From: Methylophilus sp. DW102
GTDB lineage: Bacteria; Pseudomonadota; Gammaproteobacteria; Burkholderiales; Methylophilaceae
Direction: 5' to 3'
Assembly: GCF_037076555.1 (NCBI RefSeq)
Contig: NZ_AP029023.1
Location: forward strand, 2,953,313-3,017,312
Length of the DNA: 64,000 nt
A program made the translations under genes and the position numbers. Positions 43,909-56,792 of this stretch are shown here, one piece after another (positions within the stretch are counted from its first letter, which is position 1; each line of letters begins with the position of its first letter). Under the pieces are notes generated by a model. It ran no database searches and was not told the DNA's origin. It saw only the letters and a list, made by a program, of their open reading frames with translations.

Positions 43909-45744
43909 TTATTCGACGGTCACACTCTTGGCCAGGTTACGTGGTTTGTCTACATCGGTGCCTTTAAACAAGGCGGCGTGATACGCCAGCAGCTGCACCG
44001 GAATCACATGCAACACCGGGGAGAGCGCGCCGACATGGCGCGGCGTGCGGATGACCTGTACGCCTTCAGACGCATGAAAGTGGCTATCTGCATCCGCAAA
44101 CACAAACAACTCACCACCGCGCGCCCGGACTTCCTGCATGTTGGACTTGACCTTTTCAAGCAAGGCATCATTTGGGGCAATCACCACCACAGGCATGTTG
44201 CTATCAACCAGCGCCAAGGGGCCATGTTTTAACTCACCGGCAGGATAGGCTTCGGCATGGATGTAGGAAATCTCTTTAAGCTTGAGCGCGCCTTCCATCG
44301 CAATCGGGAAATGGATGCCACGACCGAGGAACAAGGCATGTTCCTTATCGCCAAAGCGATGGGCCCATTCGCGAATCTGCGGCTCCAGATTCAGCGCAAT
44401 TTGCACGCTACCAGTCAGTTGGCGCAGCTCGGCCAGGTATTGTTGCTCTTGCGCATCGGTCAAGAGACCGCGCACTTTGCTCAAGGTAACGGACAGGACA
44501 AACAATGCAATCAATTGCGTGGTAAACGCCTTGGTACTGGCCACACCGATTTCTGCACCAGCACGTGTGTAGTAAATCAGGGATGATGCCCGTGGGATGG
44601 CGCTTTCTTGCACGTTGCAGATGGCAAGACTGAAAGGATGCCCCAGTTTTTGGGCATGTTTGAGCGCTTCCATCGTATCCAACGTTTCACCGGATTGCGA
44701 AATGGTGACGATCAGCTGCTTGGGATTAGGCACCGAATCACGATACCGGTATTCGCTGGCGATTTCGACTGAGGTTGGAATTTTTGCGATGCTTTCCAGC
44801 CAGTATTTGGCGGTCATGCCCGCGTAATAGCTGGTCCCCGCCGCTAAAATCAATACGCTATCAATCTGTTTGAAAATGTCAGCTGCTGTCGCACCAAACA
44901 ATTCACACCTGAAAGCGCCATCATCAATAAGCGCCTCAATGGTATCGCTAATCGCGCGTGGTTGCTCATGAATCTCTTTTTGCATGAAATGGCTATATGG
45001 GCCCAATTCCAATGAGGCCAGAGAGACATCACTCATGTGCACTTTGCGCTGCACGGTTTCACCTTGCTTATCGATAATCGTCACGCGATCAGTTTGCAAG
45101 GTGGCGACATCGCCATCTTCCAGATAAACCACTTTACGCGTGGCTGACAGCACCGCAGACACATCGGAAGCAACGAAATTTTCGCCTTCTCCATAGCCAA
45201 TCAACAGTGGGCAGCCCAAGCGAGCAACAATCATGGTTTGTGGCTGGGCCAGGGCGATCACACTGATCGCATACGCCCCGGCCAGCTCACTGATCGCTTG
45301 TCTGACAGCCACCAGCAGGTCTTTGCTCTGCTGGTAATAATAATGCACCAGATGGGCAATCACTTCGGTATCAGTTTGTGAAGTAAAGTGATAACCCAAG
45401 GCTTGTAAACGGTCACGCTGTTCATCGTGGTTTTCGATAATGCCGTTATGTACCACGGCGATTTCAGCCTGCTCTTGCGTAGGCGAAACATGCGGGTGTG
45501 CATTTTGTTCGGTGACGCCACCGTGCGTGGCCCATCGCGTGTGGCCTATGCCGATCTGGCTGGTTAAGCCCTGAGCTTTGCGCTCTAATTCAGAGACGCG
45601 GCCGACCGCACGCACACGTACGATGGACTGGTTGAGTACAGCAATCCCCGCTGAGTCATAGCCGCGATATTCCAGCCGGCTAAGGCCTTCAATCAACAAG
45701 GGAACAATATTACGGTTTGAAACTGCACCGACAATGCCACACAT
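43909..45744 (-). CDS. glmS: glutamine:fructose-6-phosphate aminotransferase
   Basis: Makes glucosamine 6-phosphate from fructose 6-phosphate and glutamine, the first step to UDP-GlcNAc. The N-terminal nucleophile Cys2 (MCGIVGA) starts the glutaminase domain; two SIS sugar-isomerase domains follow (SGTSYYAG-type and [16 protein letters not shown]), with the C-terminal [12 protein letters not shown]. 611 residues, normal. Follows glmU by 4 nt on the same strand, so the two UDP-GlcNAc genes form one unit. No glmS ribozyme is expected or seen in this group. Confidence 0.97.
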   Translation of the reverse strand: MCGIVGAVSNRNIVPLLIEGLSRLEYRGYDSAGIAVLNQSIVRVRAVGRVSELERKAQGLTSQIGIGHTRWATHGGVTEQNAHPHVSPTQEQAEIAVVHNGIIENHDEQRDRLQALGYHFTSQTDTEVIAHLVHYYYQQSKDLLVAVRQAISELAGAYAISVIALAQPQTMIVARLGCPLLIGYGEGENFVASDVSAVLSATRKVVYLEDGDVATLQTDRVTIIDKQGETVQRKVHMSDVSLASLELGPYSHFMQKEIHEQPRAISDTIEALIDDGAFRCELFGATAADIFKQIDSVLILAAGTSYYAGMTAKYWLESIAKIPTSVEIASEYRYRDSVPNPKQLIVTISQSGETLDTMEALKHAQKLGHPFSLAICNVQESAIPRASSLIYYTRAGAEIGVASTKAFTTQLIALFVLSVTLSKVRGLLTDAQEQQYLAELRQLTGSVQIALNLEPQIREWAHRFGDKEHALFLGRGIHFPIAMEGALKLKEISYIHAEAYPAGELKHGPLALVDSNMPVVVIAPNDALLEKVKSNMQEVRARGGELFVFADADSHFHASEGVQVIRTPRHVGALSPVLHVIPVQLLAYHAALFKGTDVDKPRNLAKSVTVE

Positions 45745-45748
45745 ATGT

Positions 45749-47119
45749 TTATTTTTTCACCTTTTGCGGACGTTTCCATCCTTGAATTGAACGTTGCTCA
45801 CGTGCACGACAGAGCGTTAATGTCTCTGCCGGCACATCTTTAGTGATGGTGGAGCCTGCGGCAATCGTCGCCCCTTTGCCTATGGTCACAGGTGCGACCA
45901 ATTGACTGTCAGAGCCCACAAACACATCATCTTCTATCACAGTCTGATGCTTATTCGCCCCATCATAATTGCAAGTAATCGTTCCCGCACCAATATTGAC
46001 GTTTGCCCCGACTGTGGCGTCCCCCACATAACTCAAGTGATTGACCTTGCTACCCAGGCCGACGCTGGCATTTTTAAGTTCGACGAAGTTACCCACATGG
46101 GTCTCGGCAGCCAGGTGCGTGCCTGGCCGCAAACGCGCAAATGGGCCAACTTTACTATCCTGTCCGACCCTGGCCTCTTCTATATGGGTAAATGCAGCTA
46201 ATGTGGTATTGCGTGCAATCACAGCATTTTTGATCACACAATTTGGACCGACATCAACACCATCTTCCAAGGTGACTTCCCCTTCAAAGACACAGTTCAC
46301 ATCAATACGCACATCACGGCCGCAGTTCAGGTGACCTCGAATATCAATTCGCTGTGCATCCATGAGGGTGACGCCTTGCGTCATCAAGTTGAGCGCCTGT
46401 CTGTGTTGATATTCACGCTCCATCTGTTGTAAATCCAGCTTGGAATTGATGCCGGTAACAGACCAGGCATCGGCGACCACATGTGGTAGTACCGCCCGTC
46501 CTTCGTTCACAGACATTGCAATGATATCTGTCAGATAATACTCTTGCTGCGCATTGTTGTTTTGCAGTTGAGCCAGCCAATGCTTCAGCGCTGCATTAGG
46601 CATGGCCATAATGCCGGTATTCACTTCCTGAAGGGCTCGTTGTGCTTCACTGGCATCCTTATGCTCAACAATGGCCACAACCTGATTTTGTGCATTGCGC
46701 ACGATACGGCCATAACCGGTCGGATCATCCTTGATAAACGTTTGCACAACCAGATGTGCATCTGCCTGTGACAGCATGTCGCGACAGGCCTCAACATCGA
46801 CCAGCGGCACATCGCCAAGCAGAATCAGTGTTTTTCCTTGCGCAGGCAGATGGGGGAGGGCTTGCTGAACGGCATGTCCGGTCCCCAGTTGCTCGGCTTG
46901 TAAAACCCACACCAAATCCTCGCCCGGGGTTTGTTGCTGGACCTGTTCACCCCCAAAACCATAGACCACAATGATTTTTTGAGGATTGAGTTTGCGTGCG
47001 GCGTTGATCACATGATGCAGTATCGGTGTGCCGCCAATGGCATGCAGTACCTTAGGCAGATCTGAGCGCATACGGGTGCCTTTGCCTGCCGCCAGAATTA
47101 CAATATTCAAATCAGTCAT
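45749..47119 (-). CDS. glmU: bifunctional GlcNAc-1-P uridyltransferase / GlcN-1-P acetyltransferase
   Basis: Completes UDP-GlcNAc synthesis. The N-terminal pyrophosphorylase domain has [19 protein letters not shown] (8-26); the C-terminal left-handed beta-helix acetyltransferase shows hexapeptide repeats and VNLGAGTI-type loop [15 protein letters not shown]. 456 residues, normal. The ATG is preceded by TAAAAT ending 6 nt upstream and by no ribosome site, so a leaderless transcript is likely. Its promoter overlaps the terminator of the ATP synthase operon. Leads glmU-glmS. Confidence 0.97.
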   Translation of the reverse strand: MTDLNIVILAAGKGTRMRSDLPKVLHAIGGTPILHHVINAARKLNPQKIIVVYGFGGEQVQQQTPGEDLVWVLQAEQLGTGHAVQQALPHLPAQGKTLILLGDVPLVDVEACRDMLSQADAHLVVQTFIKDDPTGYGRIVRNAQNQVVAIVEHKDASEAQRALQEVNTGIMAMPNAALKHWLAQLQNNNAQQEYYLTDIIAMSVNEGRAVLPHVVADAWSVTGINSKLDLQQMEREYQHRQALNLMTQGVTLMDAQRIDIRGHLNCGRDVRIDVNCVFEGEVTLEDGVDVGPNCVIKNAVIARNTTLAAFTHIEEARVGQDSKVGPFARLRPGTHLAAETHVGNFVELKNASVGLGSKVNHLSYVGDATVGANVNIGAGTITCNYDGANKHQTVIEDDVFVGSDSQLVAPVTIGKGATIAAGSTITKDVPAETLTLCRAREQRSIQGWKRPQKVKK

Positions 47120-47125
47120 GCGATT

Positions 47126-47131
47126 ATTTTA
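47126..47131 (-). promoter_or_regulatory. -10-like box of glmU, predicts a leaderless mRNA
   Basis: On the minus strand TAAAAT-AATCGC-ATG: the box ends 6 nt before the start codon. No Shine-Dalgarno sequence; the upstream -35 window falls in the atp terminator and is poor. Confidence 0.4.
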
Positions 47132-47141
47132 TCTCAGAAAC

Positions 47142-47166
47142 AAAAAAGGCGGCTTGAAAGCCGCCT
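47142..47166 (-). terminator. intrinsic terminator of the ATP synthase operon
   Basis: Stem GGCGGCT / AGCCGCC with a 4-nt loop (TGAA); on the minus strand it is followed by six T. About 50 nt after the atpC stop. Confidence 0.9.
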
Positions 47167-47215
47167 CATTTGTCATTGTCTGCATTAAATTTAATGTTAA
47201 ACGCTAATGCAACAA

Positions 47216-47641
47216 CTAGTGGACTGATTTACGCAATTTCTGAATTGCCTGGATTTGTGCAACAGCCTCTGCCAACTCAGCTTGCGCTGCGGCATAGTCA
47301 ATCTCCGAAGAACGGTTTTTCAATGCTTCTTCCGCCGCTTCCTTAGCTGCAATAGCCTTGGCTTCGTCCAGATCCTGCCCACGAATGGCTGTATCCGCCA
47401 GTACGGTAATCATGCCTGGTTGCACTTCCAGCATGCCGCCAGAAATAAAGATCAGGGTTTCTTCCTGTTCTGCAGATTGCTTGATACGCAATGCACCGGG
47501 CTTGATCGTGGTAATCATTGGTGCGTGATTTGGGTAAATACCCACTTCACCTGCACCTGCCGGGGCCACGACAAATTCGGCTTCGCCGGAGAAGATAGAT
47601 TCTTCGGCACTCACCACATCGACATGCACTGTATTTGCCAT
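47216..47641 (-). CDS. atpC: ATP synthase epsilon subunit
   Basis: Central-stalk subunit of F1, 141 residues. The N-terminal beta-sandwich has [38 protein letters not shown]; the C-terminal helical hairpin follows ([20 protein letters not shown]). It can inhibit ATP hydrolysis through the C-terminal helices. Last gene of the operon. Confidence 0.97.
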   Translation of the reverse strand: MANTVHVDVVSAEESIFSGEAEFVVAPAGAGEVGIYPNHAPMITTIKPGALRIKQSAEQEETLIFISGGMLEVQPGMITVLADTAIRGQDLDEAKAIAAKEAAEEALKNRSSEIDYAAAQAELAEAVAQIQAIQKLRKSVH

Positions 47642-47709
47642 AATGTTCTCTTTTCTATATCACTGAAATAAACAGGCAGATGGCACCCATCTGCCTGTAG
47701 TCATATCTA

Positions 47710-49155
<1,446 letters not shown>

Positions 49156-49213
49156 CTAACTGTATGAGTCAGATCTAATTGAATTCTTAAACTTGCTGCC
49201 CTAAAACGCACCC

Positions 49214-50083
49214 TTAGGACGAAACCGCAGCTGCACCGCCGACGATTTCAGAAATCTCTTTGGTAATGGCAGCCTGACGCGCCTTGTTGTAGACCAGTTT
49301 CAGTTCACCAATCACGCTCTTAGCGTTATCCGAGGCTGATTTCATCGCTACCATACGGGCAGATTGCTCAGACGCCATGTTTTCAGCCACTGCGTTATAA
49401 ATCAATGACTCAATGTAACGCATCATCAATTCATCTACGACCGGTTTTGCTTCTGGCTCATAGATGTAATCCCAATGACCATTAGGACTGCCCAGTTGCT
49501 CGCCAGTCAAAGGCAACAATTGTTGCATTGTTGGCACTTGCTTCATGGTATTGATGAATTTGGTATAGCAGATGTAAAGCTGATCAATTTCACCGGCAAT
49601 GTACGCATCGAGCATCACCTTGATGGTGCCGATGAGTTTTTCCAGATGCGGAGTATCGCCCAAACCGGTGATATGGGATTTCACTTGTGCGCCCACCCGG
49701 TTCATGAAGCCATAGCCTTTGTTACCAATGGCGCTGACGCTGATGCCTTTGCCTTCGCTTTCCCAGGTTTTCATCTGGTTCACCGACATGCGCAGTACGT
49801 TGGTATTCAAGCCACCGCACAATCCTTTGTCCGAGCTGACGACAATCAGACCCACGTTTTTCACCACGTCACGTTTAATCAAAAACGGATGGCGATACTC
49901 TGATTGTGCAAAGGAAAGGTGAGCCGCCACGTTGCGGATTTTTTCCGCATAAGGGCGGGAGGCACGCATTCTATCTTGCGCCTTGCGCATTTTAGAGGCG
50001 GCCACCATCTCCATCGCCTTGGTGATCTTGCGTGTATTTTCTACACTCTTGATCTTGGTTCTAATCTCTTTACTTCCTGCCAT
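49214..50083 (-). CDS. atpG: ATP synthase gamma subunit
   Basis: Rotor shaft of F1, 289 residues, mainly two long terminal coiled-coil helices: N-terminal [31 protein letters not shown] and C-terminal [26 protein letters not shown] central Rossmann-like domain contains [13 protein letters not shown]. Normal length. Confidence 0.97.
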   Translation of the reverse strand: MAGSKEIRTKIKSVENTRKITKAMEMVAASKMRKAQDRMRASRPYAEKIRNVAAHLSFAQSEYRHPFLIKRDVVKNVGLIVVSSDKGLCGGLNTNVLRMSVNQMKTWESEGKGISVSAIGNKGYGFMNRVGAQVKSHITGLGDTPHLEKLIGTIKVMLDAYIAGEIDQLYICYTKFINTMKQVPTMQQLLPLTGEQLGSPNGHWDYIYEPEAKPVVDELMMRYIESLIYNAVAENMASEQSARMVAMKSASDNAKSVIGELKLVYNKARQAAITKEISEIVGGAAAVSS

Positions 50084-50112
50084 ATGCGTTTCCTAAGTCG
50101 AAGTGTCAGAGA

Positions 50113-51654
50113 TTAATAAGCGTTGGTCGCTTTGAAGTCCTGAATTGCTGCTTCCAGTGCTTTTTCGTTATCACCGCTCAAATCCTTGCTGGATTCGATA
50201 GTATCAACGATATTTTTGTACTTGGAGCTCAGGAAACCGTGCAATGCGTTTTCAAAGGCCAAGACTTTGTTGGTTGGCACATCATCAAAGTAACCTTTGT
50301 TAGCAGCAAACAGGCTGATACCCATATTCGCCACACTCAAAGGTGCGTATTGGGCTTGCTTCATCAACTCGGTAAACATACGACCGCGGTCCAGCTGTTT
50401 GCGGGTCGCTTCGTCCAAGTCGGAAGCAAACTGCGCAAACGCAGCCAATTCACGATACTGCGCCAAAGCCAGACGGACACCACCGCCCAGTTTTTTGATC
50501 ACTTTAGTTTGCGCTGCACCACCCACGCGAGACACGGAAATACCGGCGTTGATCGCAGGACGGACACCAGCGTTAAACAGGTCACTTTCCAGGAAGATCT
50601 GACCATCGGTAATCGAAATCACGTTGGTTGGAACGAATGCAGACACATCACCAGCTTGTGTTTCAATCACTGGCAAGGCAGTCAATGAACCTGTTTTGCC
50701 TTTAACTTCACCGTTGGTGAATTTTTCAACATATTCTTCATTGACGCGCGCAGCACGCTCCAGCAGACGGGAGTGGATGTAGAACACGTCACCTGGGTAA
50801 GCTTCACGGCCTGGTGGACGACGCAGCAACAGGGAAATCTGACGGTATGCCACAGCTTGTTTGGACAAGTCATCGTAGACAATCAATGCATCTTCACCAC
50901 GGTCACGGAAGTATTCACCCATGGTACAACCAGCATAGGGTGCAAGGAATTGCAGGGCAGCCGAGTCAGAAGCAGTTGCCGCCACCACGATGGTATAGGC
51001 CATCGCGCCGTGCTCTTCAAGTTTGCGTACCACGTTAGCAATGGTAGAAGCTTTCTGACCAATCGCAACGTAGATACAGGTCATGTTCTGACCTTTTTGG
51101 TTAATGATCGCATCGACAGCAACCGCTGTTTTACCTGTCTGACGGTCACCAATGATCAATTCACGCTGACCACGACCCACTGGCACCATGGAGTCAATAG
51201 ACTTCAAACCAGTTTGTACAGGCTGTGACACGGATTTACGTGCAATCACACCTGGGGCGATTTTTTCAATTTTGTCTGTCAACTTGGTGTTGACTGGACC
51301 CTTGCCATCAATCGGCTGACCCAACGCGTTCACCACACGGCCAATCAGCTCGGGGCCCACTGGCACTTCCAGAATACGACCTGTACATTTACAGACGTCG
51401 CCTTCAGTGATGTGTTCATACTCACCCAGCACCACGGCACCCACGGAGTCACGCTCCAGGTTCAATGCCAGACCGAATGTGTTGCCTGGAAACTCGATCA
51501 TCTCACCAGCCATGACGTTAGACAGGCCGTGAATGCGCACAATGCCGTCTGTCACAGAAATCACAGTACCCTGGGTACGTGCTTCTGCGGCGGTAGAGAA
51601 GTTTTCCAAACGGCTCTTAATAAGCTCGCTAATCTCTGATGTAGATAACTGCAT
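50113..51654 (-). CDS. atpA: ATP synthase alpha subunit
   Basis: Non-catalytic nucleotide-binding F1 subunit, 513 residues. P-loop [11 protein letters not shown] (about 169-179), and the conserved [31 protein letters not shown] with the arginine finger region further on ([10 protein letters not shown]). The N-terminus [17 protein letters not shown] is the delta-binding helix. Normal. Confidence 0.98.
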   Translation of the reverse strand: MQLSTSEISELIKSRLENFSTAAEARTQGTVISVTDGIVRIHGLSNVMAGEMIEFPGNTFGLALNLERDSVGAVVLGEYEHITEGDVCKCTGRILEVPVGPELIGRVVNALGQPIDGKGPVNTKLTDKIEKIAPGVIARKSVSQPVQTGLKSIDSMVPVGRGQRELIIGDRQTGKTAVAVDAIINQKGQNMTCIYVAIGQKASTIANVVRKLEEHGAMAYTIVVAATASDSAALQFLAPYAGCTMGEYFRDRGEDALIVYDDLSKQAVAYRQISLLLRRPPGREAYPGDVFYIHSRLLERAARVNEEYVEKFTNGEVKGKTGSLTALPVIETQAGDVSAFVPTNVISITDGQIFLESDLFNAGVRPAINAGISVSRVGGAAQTKVIKKLGGGVRLALAQYRELAAFAQFASDLDEATRKQLDRGRMFTELMKQAQYAPLSVANMGISLFAANKGYFDDVPTNKVLAFENALHGFLSSKYKNIVDTIESSKDLSGDNEKALEAAIQDFKATNAY

Positions 51655-51670
51655 TTAATTCTCCTATGCC

Positions 51671-52207
51671 TTATGCTGTGAGCGTATAGGCTAAATTTTG
51701 TAACTGACCTTGGACAGACGCGTCGATAACGGTGTCGCCAACAATAATTTTGATGCCGCCGATGATTTCCGGATCAACGGAAACGCTTGCTTCAATTTTC
51801 TTGCCGAACTTGGCTTCCAGACGCTTGACCAAATCTTTGGTTTGCGTTGCCGTGATTTTGGCAGCGGCAATGATTTGTGCGTCCAAGGTGCCTTCATCTT
51901 GCGCTTTTAAAGCCTCAAAGGCTTCAGCAATGGCAGGCAATAAGGATAAACGGCCATATTCAACCAAAGTCTTGATCAAATTTTGACCATGCTCGTTAAG
52001 ATTGTCGCCACAGACTTTGAGGAATGCGCCTTCAACATCTGCAGCATTCAGTTTGGGGTTATCAATCAGGGTTTTCATTTGGTCATTAGAAGCCACTCCG
52101 GCTGCCAATGCCAACATATCAGACCATGTTGCCAATGCATTTTTCTCTTTGCCCAACTTGTAGGCAGCGACAGCATAAGGCCTTGCAATGGTTGAGAGTT
52201 CAGCCAT
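51671..52207 (-). CDS. atpH: ATP synthase delta subunit
   Basis: 178 residues, helical N-terminal domain (MAELSTIARPYAVAAYKLG) that caps F1 alpha subunits, and a C-terminal domain that joins the peripheral stalk (VDPEIIGGIKIIVGDTVIDASVQGQL is the conserved tail). Normal. Confidence 0.96.
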   Translation of the reverse strand: MAELSTIARPYAVAAYKLGKEKNALATWSDMLALAAGVASNDQMKTLIDNPKLNAADVEGAFLKVCGDNLNEHGQNLIKTLVEYGRLSLLPAIAEAFEALKAQDEGTLDAQIIAAAKITATQTKDLVKRLEAKFGKKIEASVSVDPEIIGGIKIIVGDTVIDASVQGQLQNLAYTLTA

Positions 52208-52224
52208 GTTTTATCCCTTTAACC

Positions 52225-52695
52225 TTATAGTTCCGCAGCGAGTTTAGACAACATTTCGCTATGTGCTTTGGCATCAATCTCTTTGCGCAGGATTTTTTCT
52301 GCACCAGCCACAGCCAGTGTTGAAACCTGTGCACGCAGACCCTCTTTGGCACGGTTCACTTCCTGATCGATTTCAGCTTTGGCACCGGCAATAATGCGAT
52401 CACCTTCAGCCTTGGCGTTTGCTTTGGCTTCATCAATGATTTGAGCGGCGCGTTTTTCGGCTTGCCCAATGATCTCACTTGCTTTTTGTTTGGCCTCGTT
52501 CAATGTTGCTTCAGATTTTTTGGCAGCCACTTCCAGGGCACTCTTGCCCTCTTGGGCAGCAGCCAAACCATCTGCGATTTCCTTTTGGCGTGTTTCGATC
52601 GCTTTTAACAGCGGCGGCCAAACGAATTTCACTGTGAACCAGATCAACACTGCAAATGCGATAGCTTGCGCGATGAGTGTGAAATTAATATTCAT
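52225..52695 (-). CDS. atpF: ATP synthase b subunit
   Basis: Peripheral stalk of Fo, 156 residues. One N-terminal membrane helix (about 5-25, [21 protein letters not shown]) and a long Ala/Lys/Glu-rich coiled coil (about 35-150). Normal length for betaproteobacteria. Confidence 0.97.
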   Translation of the reverse strand: MNINFTLIAQAIAFAVLIWFTVKFVWPPLLKAIETRQKEIADGLAAAQEGKSALEVAAKKSEATLNEAKQKASEIIGQAEKRAAQIIDEAKANAKAEGDRIIAGAKAEIDQEVNRAKEGLRAQVSTLAVAGAEKILRKEIDAKAHSEMLSKLAAEL

Positions 52696-52774
52696 GTTGG
52701 ATCCATCATACTGATTGGTTGAAAGGTTTAAGTCACTACTTAAACCCTACCGGGCGGTGATCACCGAGTAAAAA

Positions 52775-53041
<267 letters not shown>

Positions 53042-53088
53042 TTAATACCCTCTCTTATAAAGAATTAAAAACAACTACAAAGTTAAAA

Positions 53089-53925
53089 CTAGTGTGATTC
53101 ATGCGCCATGGCCAGGTAGACCACAGTCAACATCATGAAAATAAACGCTTGCAAGGCCACAATCAGGATGTGGAAGATAGACCATCCAGCACCCAGTACA
53201 GCACCGGCAACAGTACCAGTCAGGCCAGTGGCAGCCCACATACCCAACAGCAAGAAGATGATTTCACCAGCGTACATGTTACCGAACAGACGCAATGAGT
53301 GAGAAAGTGGTTTTGAAACGTATTCAATCAGGTTAAACAAGAAGTTGGCAGGCCATACCAAAGGATTGCTACCAAATGGCGCACAGAACAATTCGTGAAT
53401 CCAGCCACCCAAGCCTTTGGCTTTGATAGAGAAGAAAATCATCAGGAACCACACCGCCAATGCCAAAGCAAACGTGGTGTTAATGTCAGAAGTAGGGACG
53501 ATACGCCATTTGGTATGCTCGCCACCAATTGCTGATGCCACATTTGCTACGTGGTCTACCGGCAGGAAGTCCATCGCGTTCATGACCAGCACCCAAACAA
53601 ACACGGTCAGTGCAGCCGGCGCAATAAAGGAATGACGGTTACCGTGGAAAATGTTTTTAACCTGGTCATCGACAAAACCGAATAACAACTCAACAAACGC
53701 CTGACGCTTAGTCGGTACGCCAGCGGTCGCTCCGCGTGCCACCCACCAGATCAGCCCCATTACCAGCAAACCCAGCACGACTGAAGTCAGCAGGGTGTCA
53801 TAGTGCAATACCCAAAAGCCTTCAGAGGTGGCATTGCCATTCACACCTTGTGCATTAAAGCTCAGGTGGTGCGCGATATATTCAGAAGGAGTCAGTTCTG
53901 CGTGTTGTGCGTGTTCGGTTGTCAT
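53089..53925 (-). CDS. atpB: ATP synthase a subunit
   Basis: Stator proton channel of Fo, 278 residues with five to six membrane helices. The essential arginine lies in [18 protein letters not shown] (helix 4; Arg in SLRLFGN), and MDFLPVDHV is another conserved block. The N-terminus [21 protein letters not shown] is typical of betaproteobacterial a subunits. Confidence 0.96.
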   Translation of the reverse strand: MTTEHAQHAELTPSEYIAHHLSFNAQGVNGNATSEGFWVLHYDTLLTSVVLGLLVMGLIWWVARGATAGVPTKRQAFVELLFGFVDDQVKNIFHGNRHSFIAPAALTVFVWVLVMNAMDFLPVDHVANVASAIGGEHTKWRIVPTSDINTTFALALAVWFLMIFFSIKAKGLGGWIHELFCAPFGSNPLVWPANFLFNLIEYVSKPLSHSLRLFGNMYAGEIIFLLLGMWAATGLTGTVAGAVLGAGWSIFHILIVALQAFIFMMLTVVYLAMAHESH

Positions 53926-53954
53926 ATGTTCAAACTATTTTTAAGTTAACTGGT

Positions 53955-54347
53955 CTACACATTTGCTTGTGATTTTGCGAGCGCAGCGCCAGAAAAAAGC
54001 GCAGCGGCTGCCAAGCCTGCAATCAATGCAAAAGGCACCAATGCATGAAACAGCTTGAAAACCACAAACAGGATAATCGCGATGATTAATATTTTTACTG
54101 CTTCTGCCTTGAGTAAATTGAGTAATACCGCCGTGGGATCTGTTTTCAGCTGACCTTTGGCTGCAATTCTTGCAGCAAACCAGGCACCGATCACAACGGA
54201 AATGCCGCCCATCAAGGCTGATAATGCTGCATTGATCCCTGCCAATGCAAATGCTGCTATGGTCACTGCCGCTGTCGCCATGAGTTGCCAGCGCAGCATG
54301 TTACGGTAAAGCGACATGCCAGCCGCTTGGGTTTCGAGACCACTCAT
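53955..54347 (-). CDS. atpI: ATP synthase subunit I-like membrane protein
   Basis: First gene of the atp operon. About 130 residues with four hydrophobic segments (WQLMATAAVTIAAFALAGINAALSALMGGISVVIGAWF and VKILIIAIILFVVFKLFHALVPFALIAGLAAAALFSGAALA). AtpI is an assembly-related, weakly conserved protein. The frame is open to a GTG at 54410; I chose the ATG at 54347 because the added residues look unlike the family. An ATG at 54320 is another option. No strong ribosome site before any of them. Confidence 0.8.
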   Translation of the reverse strand: MSGLETQAAGMSLYRNMLRWQLMATAAVTIAAFALAGINAALSALMGGISVVIGAWFAARIAAKGQLKTDPTAVLLNLLKAEAVKILIIAIILFVVFKLFHALVPFALIAGLAAAALFSGAALAKSQANV

Positions 54348-54495
54348 GGGGTTAGCCCGCAAAAATTCAAGACAAAATACTACAAAGACGCGAGATTTTG
54401 AATTATTCACCCGACGAAGTCAAGCACCAAACTAGCCATAACTGCCTGAATGAGCTGGAAAAATCGAGGCCTGCAGGTTGGCTACGTCATTTTGC

Positions 54496-55356
54496 TTACG
54501 ATTTTAGGTGATTGTCGGTCAGTTTCGCTATCCAATCATCAAGCTGATCCAGATTTGCAAAACTCAGTTTCAAGACACCCGCGCCGTTCGCCTTACTGCT
54601 AATACTGACCTCAGCCCCCAACTGCTCACTGAGTTGGTTTTGCAGAGTCGCCACATCTGGATGCACGGCAGGCTTGGCTTTTTTGCCACTCGCCGGCTCC
54701 GATTGAATCATGCGCTCCACTTCACGCACAGATAAGCCATCCTGAACCACCTTGTTTGCCAACAAGATTTGCTGGGCCGGCTCTATCCCCACCAACGCAC
54801 GCGCATGGCCCATGTCAATCTGGTTATCCAGCAACATATCCTGAACCATAGGGGTCAGTGTCAGCAGGCGCAACAAGTTGGACACCGCCACTCTCGAGCG
54901 ACCCACGGCTTGTGCCGCTTTTTCGTGCGTCATCTCAAATTCGTCAATCAGGCGCTTAATGCCCATGGCTTCTTCGAGTGGATTCAGGTTTTCACGCTGA
55001 ATGTTTTCAATCAGCGCCATCGCCAGCGCCGCTTCGTCGGCAATTTCCCGCACTAGCACGGGCACTTCGGTCAGGCCCGCCTTTTGCGAAGCACGCCAGC
55101 GACGTTCACCGGCGATAATCTCAAATTTTTCCGGGGCAATTTCACGTACCAGAATCGGCTGCATAATGCCTTGTGCCGCGATCGAGTCAGCCAATGTTTG
55201 AAGGGCTTCCTCGTTCATATAGGAACGCGGCTGATATTTGCCTGGCTGCAACTGCCCTACAGGCAATGTGCGCAACATGTCTGACTGGGCAATTGTTTCC
55301 GCATCCCCTGATAACAATGCGTCGAGTCCGCGACCGAGTCCCTTGGGCTTCACCAT
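54496..55356 (-). CDS. parB: chromosome-partitioning protein ParB
   Basis: CTP-dependent DNA clamp that loads at parS sites and spreads. 286 residues. Start VKPKGLGRGLDALLSGD is the ParA-interacting N-terminus of chromosomal ParB; GERRWRA (about 81-87) is the CTP-binding box; the helix-turn-helix with KAAQAVGRSRVAVSNLLRLL (about 144-163) reads parS. C-terminal dimer domain. AAGGAA precedes the ATG. Two perfect parS sites lie in mnmG and mnmE on the same side of the origin. Confidence 0.97.
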   Translation of the reverse strand: MVKPKGLGRGLDALLSGDAETIAQSDMLRTLPVGQLQPGKYQPRSYMNEEALQTLADSIAAQGIMQPILVREIAPEKFEIIAGERRWRASQKAGLTEVPVLVREIADEAALAMALIENIQRENLNPLEEAMGIKRLIDEFEMTHEKAAQAVGRSRVAVSNLLRLLTLTPMVQDMLLDNQIDMGHARALVGIEPAQQILLANKVVQDGLSVREVERMIQSEPASGKKAKPAVHPDVATLQNQLSEQLGAEVSISSKANGAGVLKLSFANLDQLDDWIAKLTDNHLKS

Positions 55357-55404
55357 GCTGCTACTTCCTTATAAATGTATGTCTGAAATGAAATGGATGA
55401 ATAA

Positions 55405-56166
55405 TTAATTTTTTTGAATGATTTCTTGCGCCAATTCAAGATAAGCCTGCGCACCCTTGGAAGAACGGTCATACAGCAAAACAGGCATGCCGTAACTAGG
55501 CGCCTCAGCCAGTCTGACATTGCGCGGAATAATGGTTTGATACACCTTTTTGCCAAAGTGATTCACCAGCTGGGCTGACACTTGCTGTGCCAGCATATTG
55601 CGGTTATCAAACATGGTACGCAGCAAACCCTCTATCTCCAGAACAGGATTTAAGTGAGCGCGCACTTTCTTGACAGTATTGACCAGATCAGACAAGCCTT
55701 CCAAGGCATAATACTCACATTGCATCGGGATCATGACTGAGTGTGCTGCAGTTAATGCGTTAACGGTCACCAGATTTAATGAAGGCGGACAGTCCAGCAA
55801 GACAAAATCGTAGCGATCGTCACCCAACTTGAGAATTGCATTTTTCAACCGCGTTTCACGCGCCATTTCATTGACCAATTCCACCTCAGCCCCAGCAAGG
55901 TCGCGATTAGAAGCCGCCACATCATACTTAGCAGCTTCAGCATGAATCACCACCTCCTGCAGTGTCTTGTTACCAATCAGCACCTGATAAATACTGTCTT
56001 TTAAATGTGATTTATCAATGCCACTGCCAGTACTGGCATTACCCTGTGGATCCAGATCGACTAACAAGACTTTTTTTCCGTGCTCGGCCAAACTGGCAGC
56101 CAGATTGACGCAAGTGGTGGTTTTACCGACGCCCCCTTTTTGGTTGGTGATGGCAATTATTTTCAT
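55405..56166 (-). CDS. parA: chromosome-partitioning ATPase ParA
   Basis: Walker-type ATPase that moves ParB-parS complexes. 253 residues with the deviant Walker A KGGVGKTTT (10-18), Walker B-type DFVLLDCPPSL and a C-terminal ParA/Soj segment. Its start codon overlaps the rsmG stop by one base, so it is translated with rsmG and mnmG. Confidence 0.97.
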   Translation of the reverse strand: MKIIAITNQKGGVGKTTTCVNLAASLAEHGKKVLLVDLDPQGNASTGSGIDKSHLKDSIYQVLIGNKTLQEVVIHAEAAKYDVAASNRDLAGAEVELVNEMARETRLKNAILKLGDDRYDFVLLDCPPSLNLVTVNALTAAHSVMIPMQCEYYALEGLSDLVNTVKKVRAHLNPVLEIEGLLRTMFDNRNMLAQQVSAQLVNHFGKKVYQTIIPRNVRLAEAPSYGMPVLLYDRSSKGAQAYLELAQEIIQKN

Positions 56167-56792
56167 TATGCATTCTCAAACACGATTAAATGTCTTTCGG
56201 CCTGCAAGTAGGGCACATGAAGACGGATCACTTCTTTGGGGATGACCTTTGCCTGCGCCAACTCATCGCTTGGCACCACTCCCTTCATGGCTAACCATCG
56301 CCCCTGTGGCGCAATTAGATGTGCAGTCAACTGCTTGAACAAAGCAATATCGGAAAAGGCTCTCGAGATCACTTGTGAAAAGCGAGCAGGGGGCGCATAC
56401 GCTTCAACCCGGCCATGCACCACTTGCGCGTTGAACAATCCCAGCTCAGCCTTGACCTGCCGCATAAAGATAGCTTTTTTTTGTACAGTATCAATCGTGG
56501 TGACTTCGACCTCGGGACGCGTAATTGCGATTATCAACCCCGGCAAGCCTCCACCACTGCCTACGTCCAGCACATTACCGGCCTCGACAAAAGGCAGAAC
56601 GCTCAAACTATCCAGCACATGTAGCACCAGCATCTCTTCTGAATCACGGACCGCAGTCAGGTTATAGACCTTGCTCCACTTTTGCATAAGCGCCATATAA
56701 GCGAGACACTTCTGCTGCATTTCAGGCGTAACCATCGCCTGCAAACCGAGCACCTCGACACCGGCCGCTAACTTTGAAGCCAAGTCCATCAT
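56166..56792 (-). CDS. rsmG: 16S rRNA m7G527 methyltransferase
   Basis: SAM-dependent methyltransferase of the 30S subunit, 208 residues. SAM-binding motif [13 protein letters not shown] (about 80-92) and VISRAFSD (about 139-146), both typical of RsmG (GidB). Its start overlaps the mnmG stop by 4 nt (ATGA). Conserved origin-proximal order mnmG-rsmG-parA-parB. Confidence 0.96.
   Translation of the reverse strand: MMDLASKLAAGVEVLGLQAMVTPEMQQKCLAYMALMQKWSKVYNLTAVRDSEEMLVLHVLDSLSVLPFVEAGNVLDVGSGGGLPGLIIAITRPEVEVTTIDTVQKKAIFMRQVKAELGLFNAQVVHGRVEAYAPPARFSQVISRAFSDIALFKQLTAHLIAPQGRWLAMKGVVPSDELAQAKVIPKEVIRLHVPYLQAERHLIVFENA

Noticed and set aside
43909..45744. glmS ribozyme or GlmZ-type control upstream of glmS
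   Set aside because: glmS follows glmU by 4 nt with no leader, and no ribozyme core is visible.
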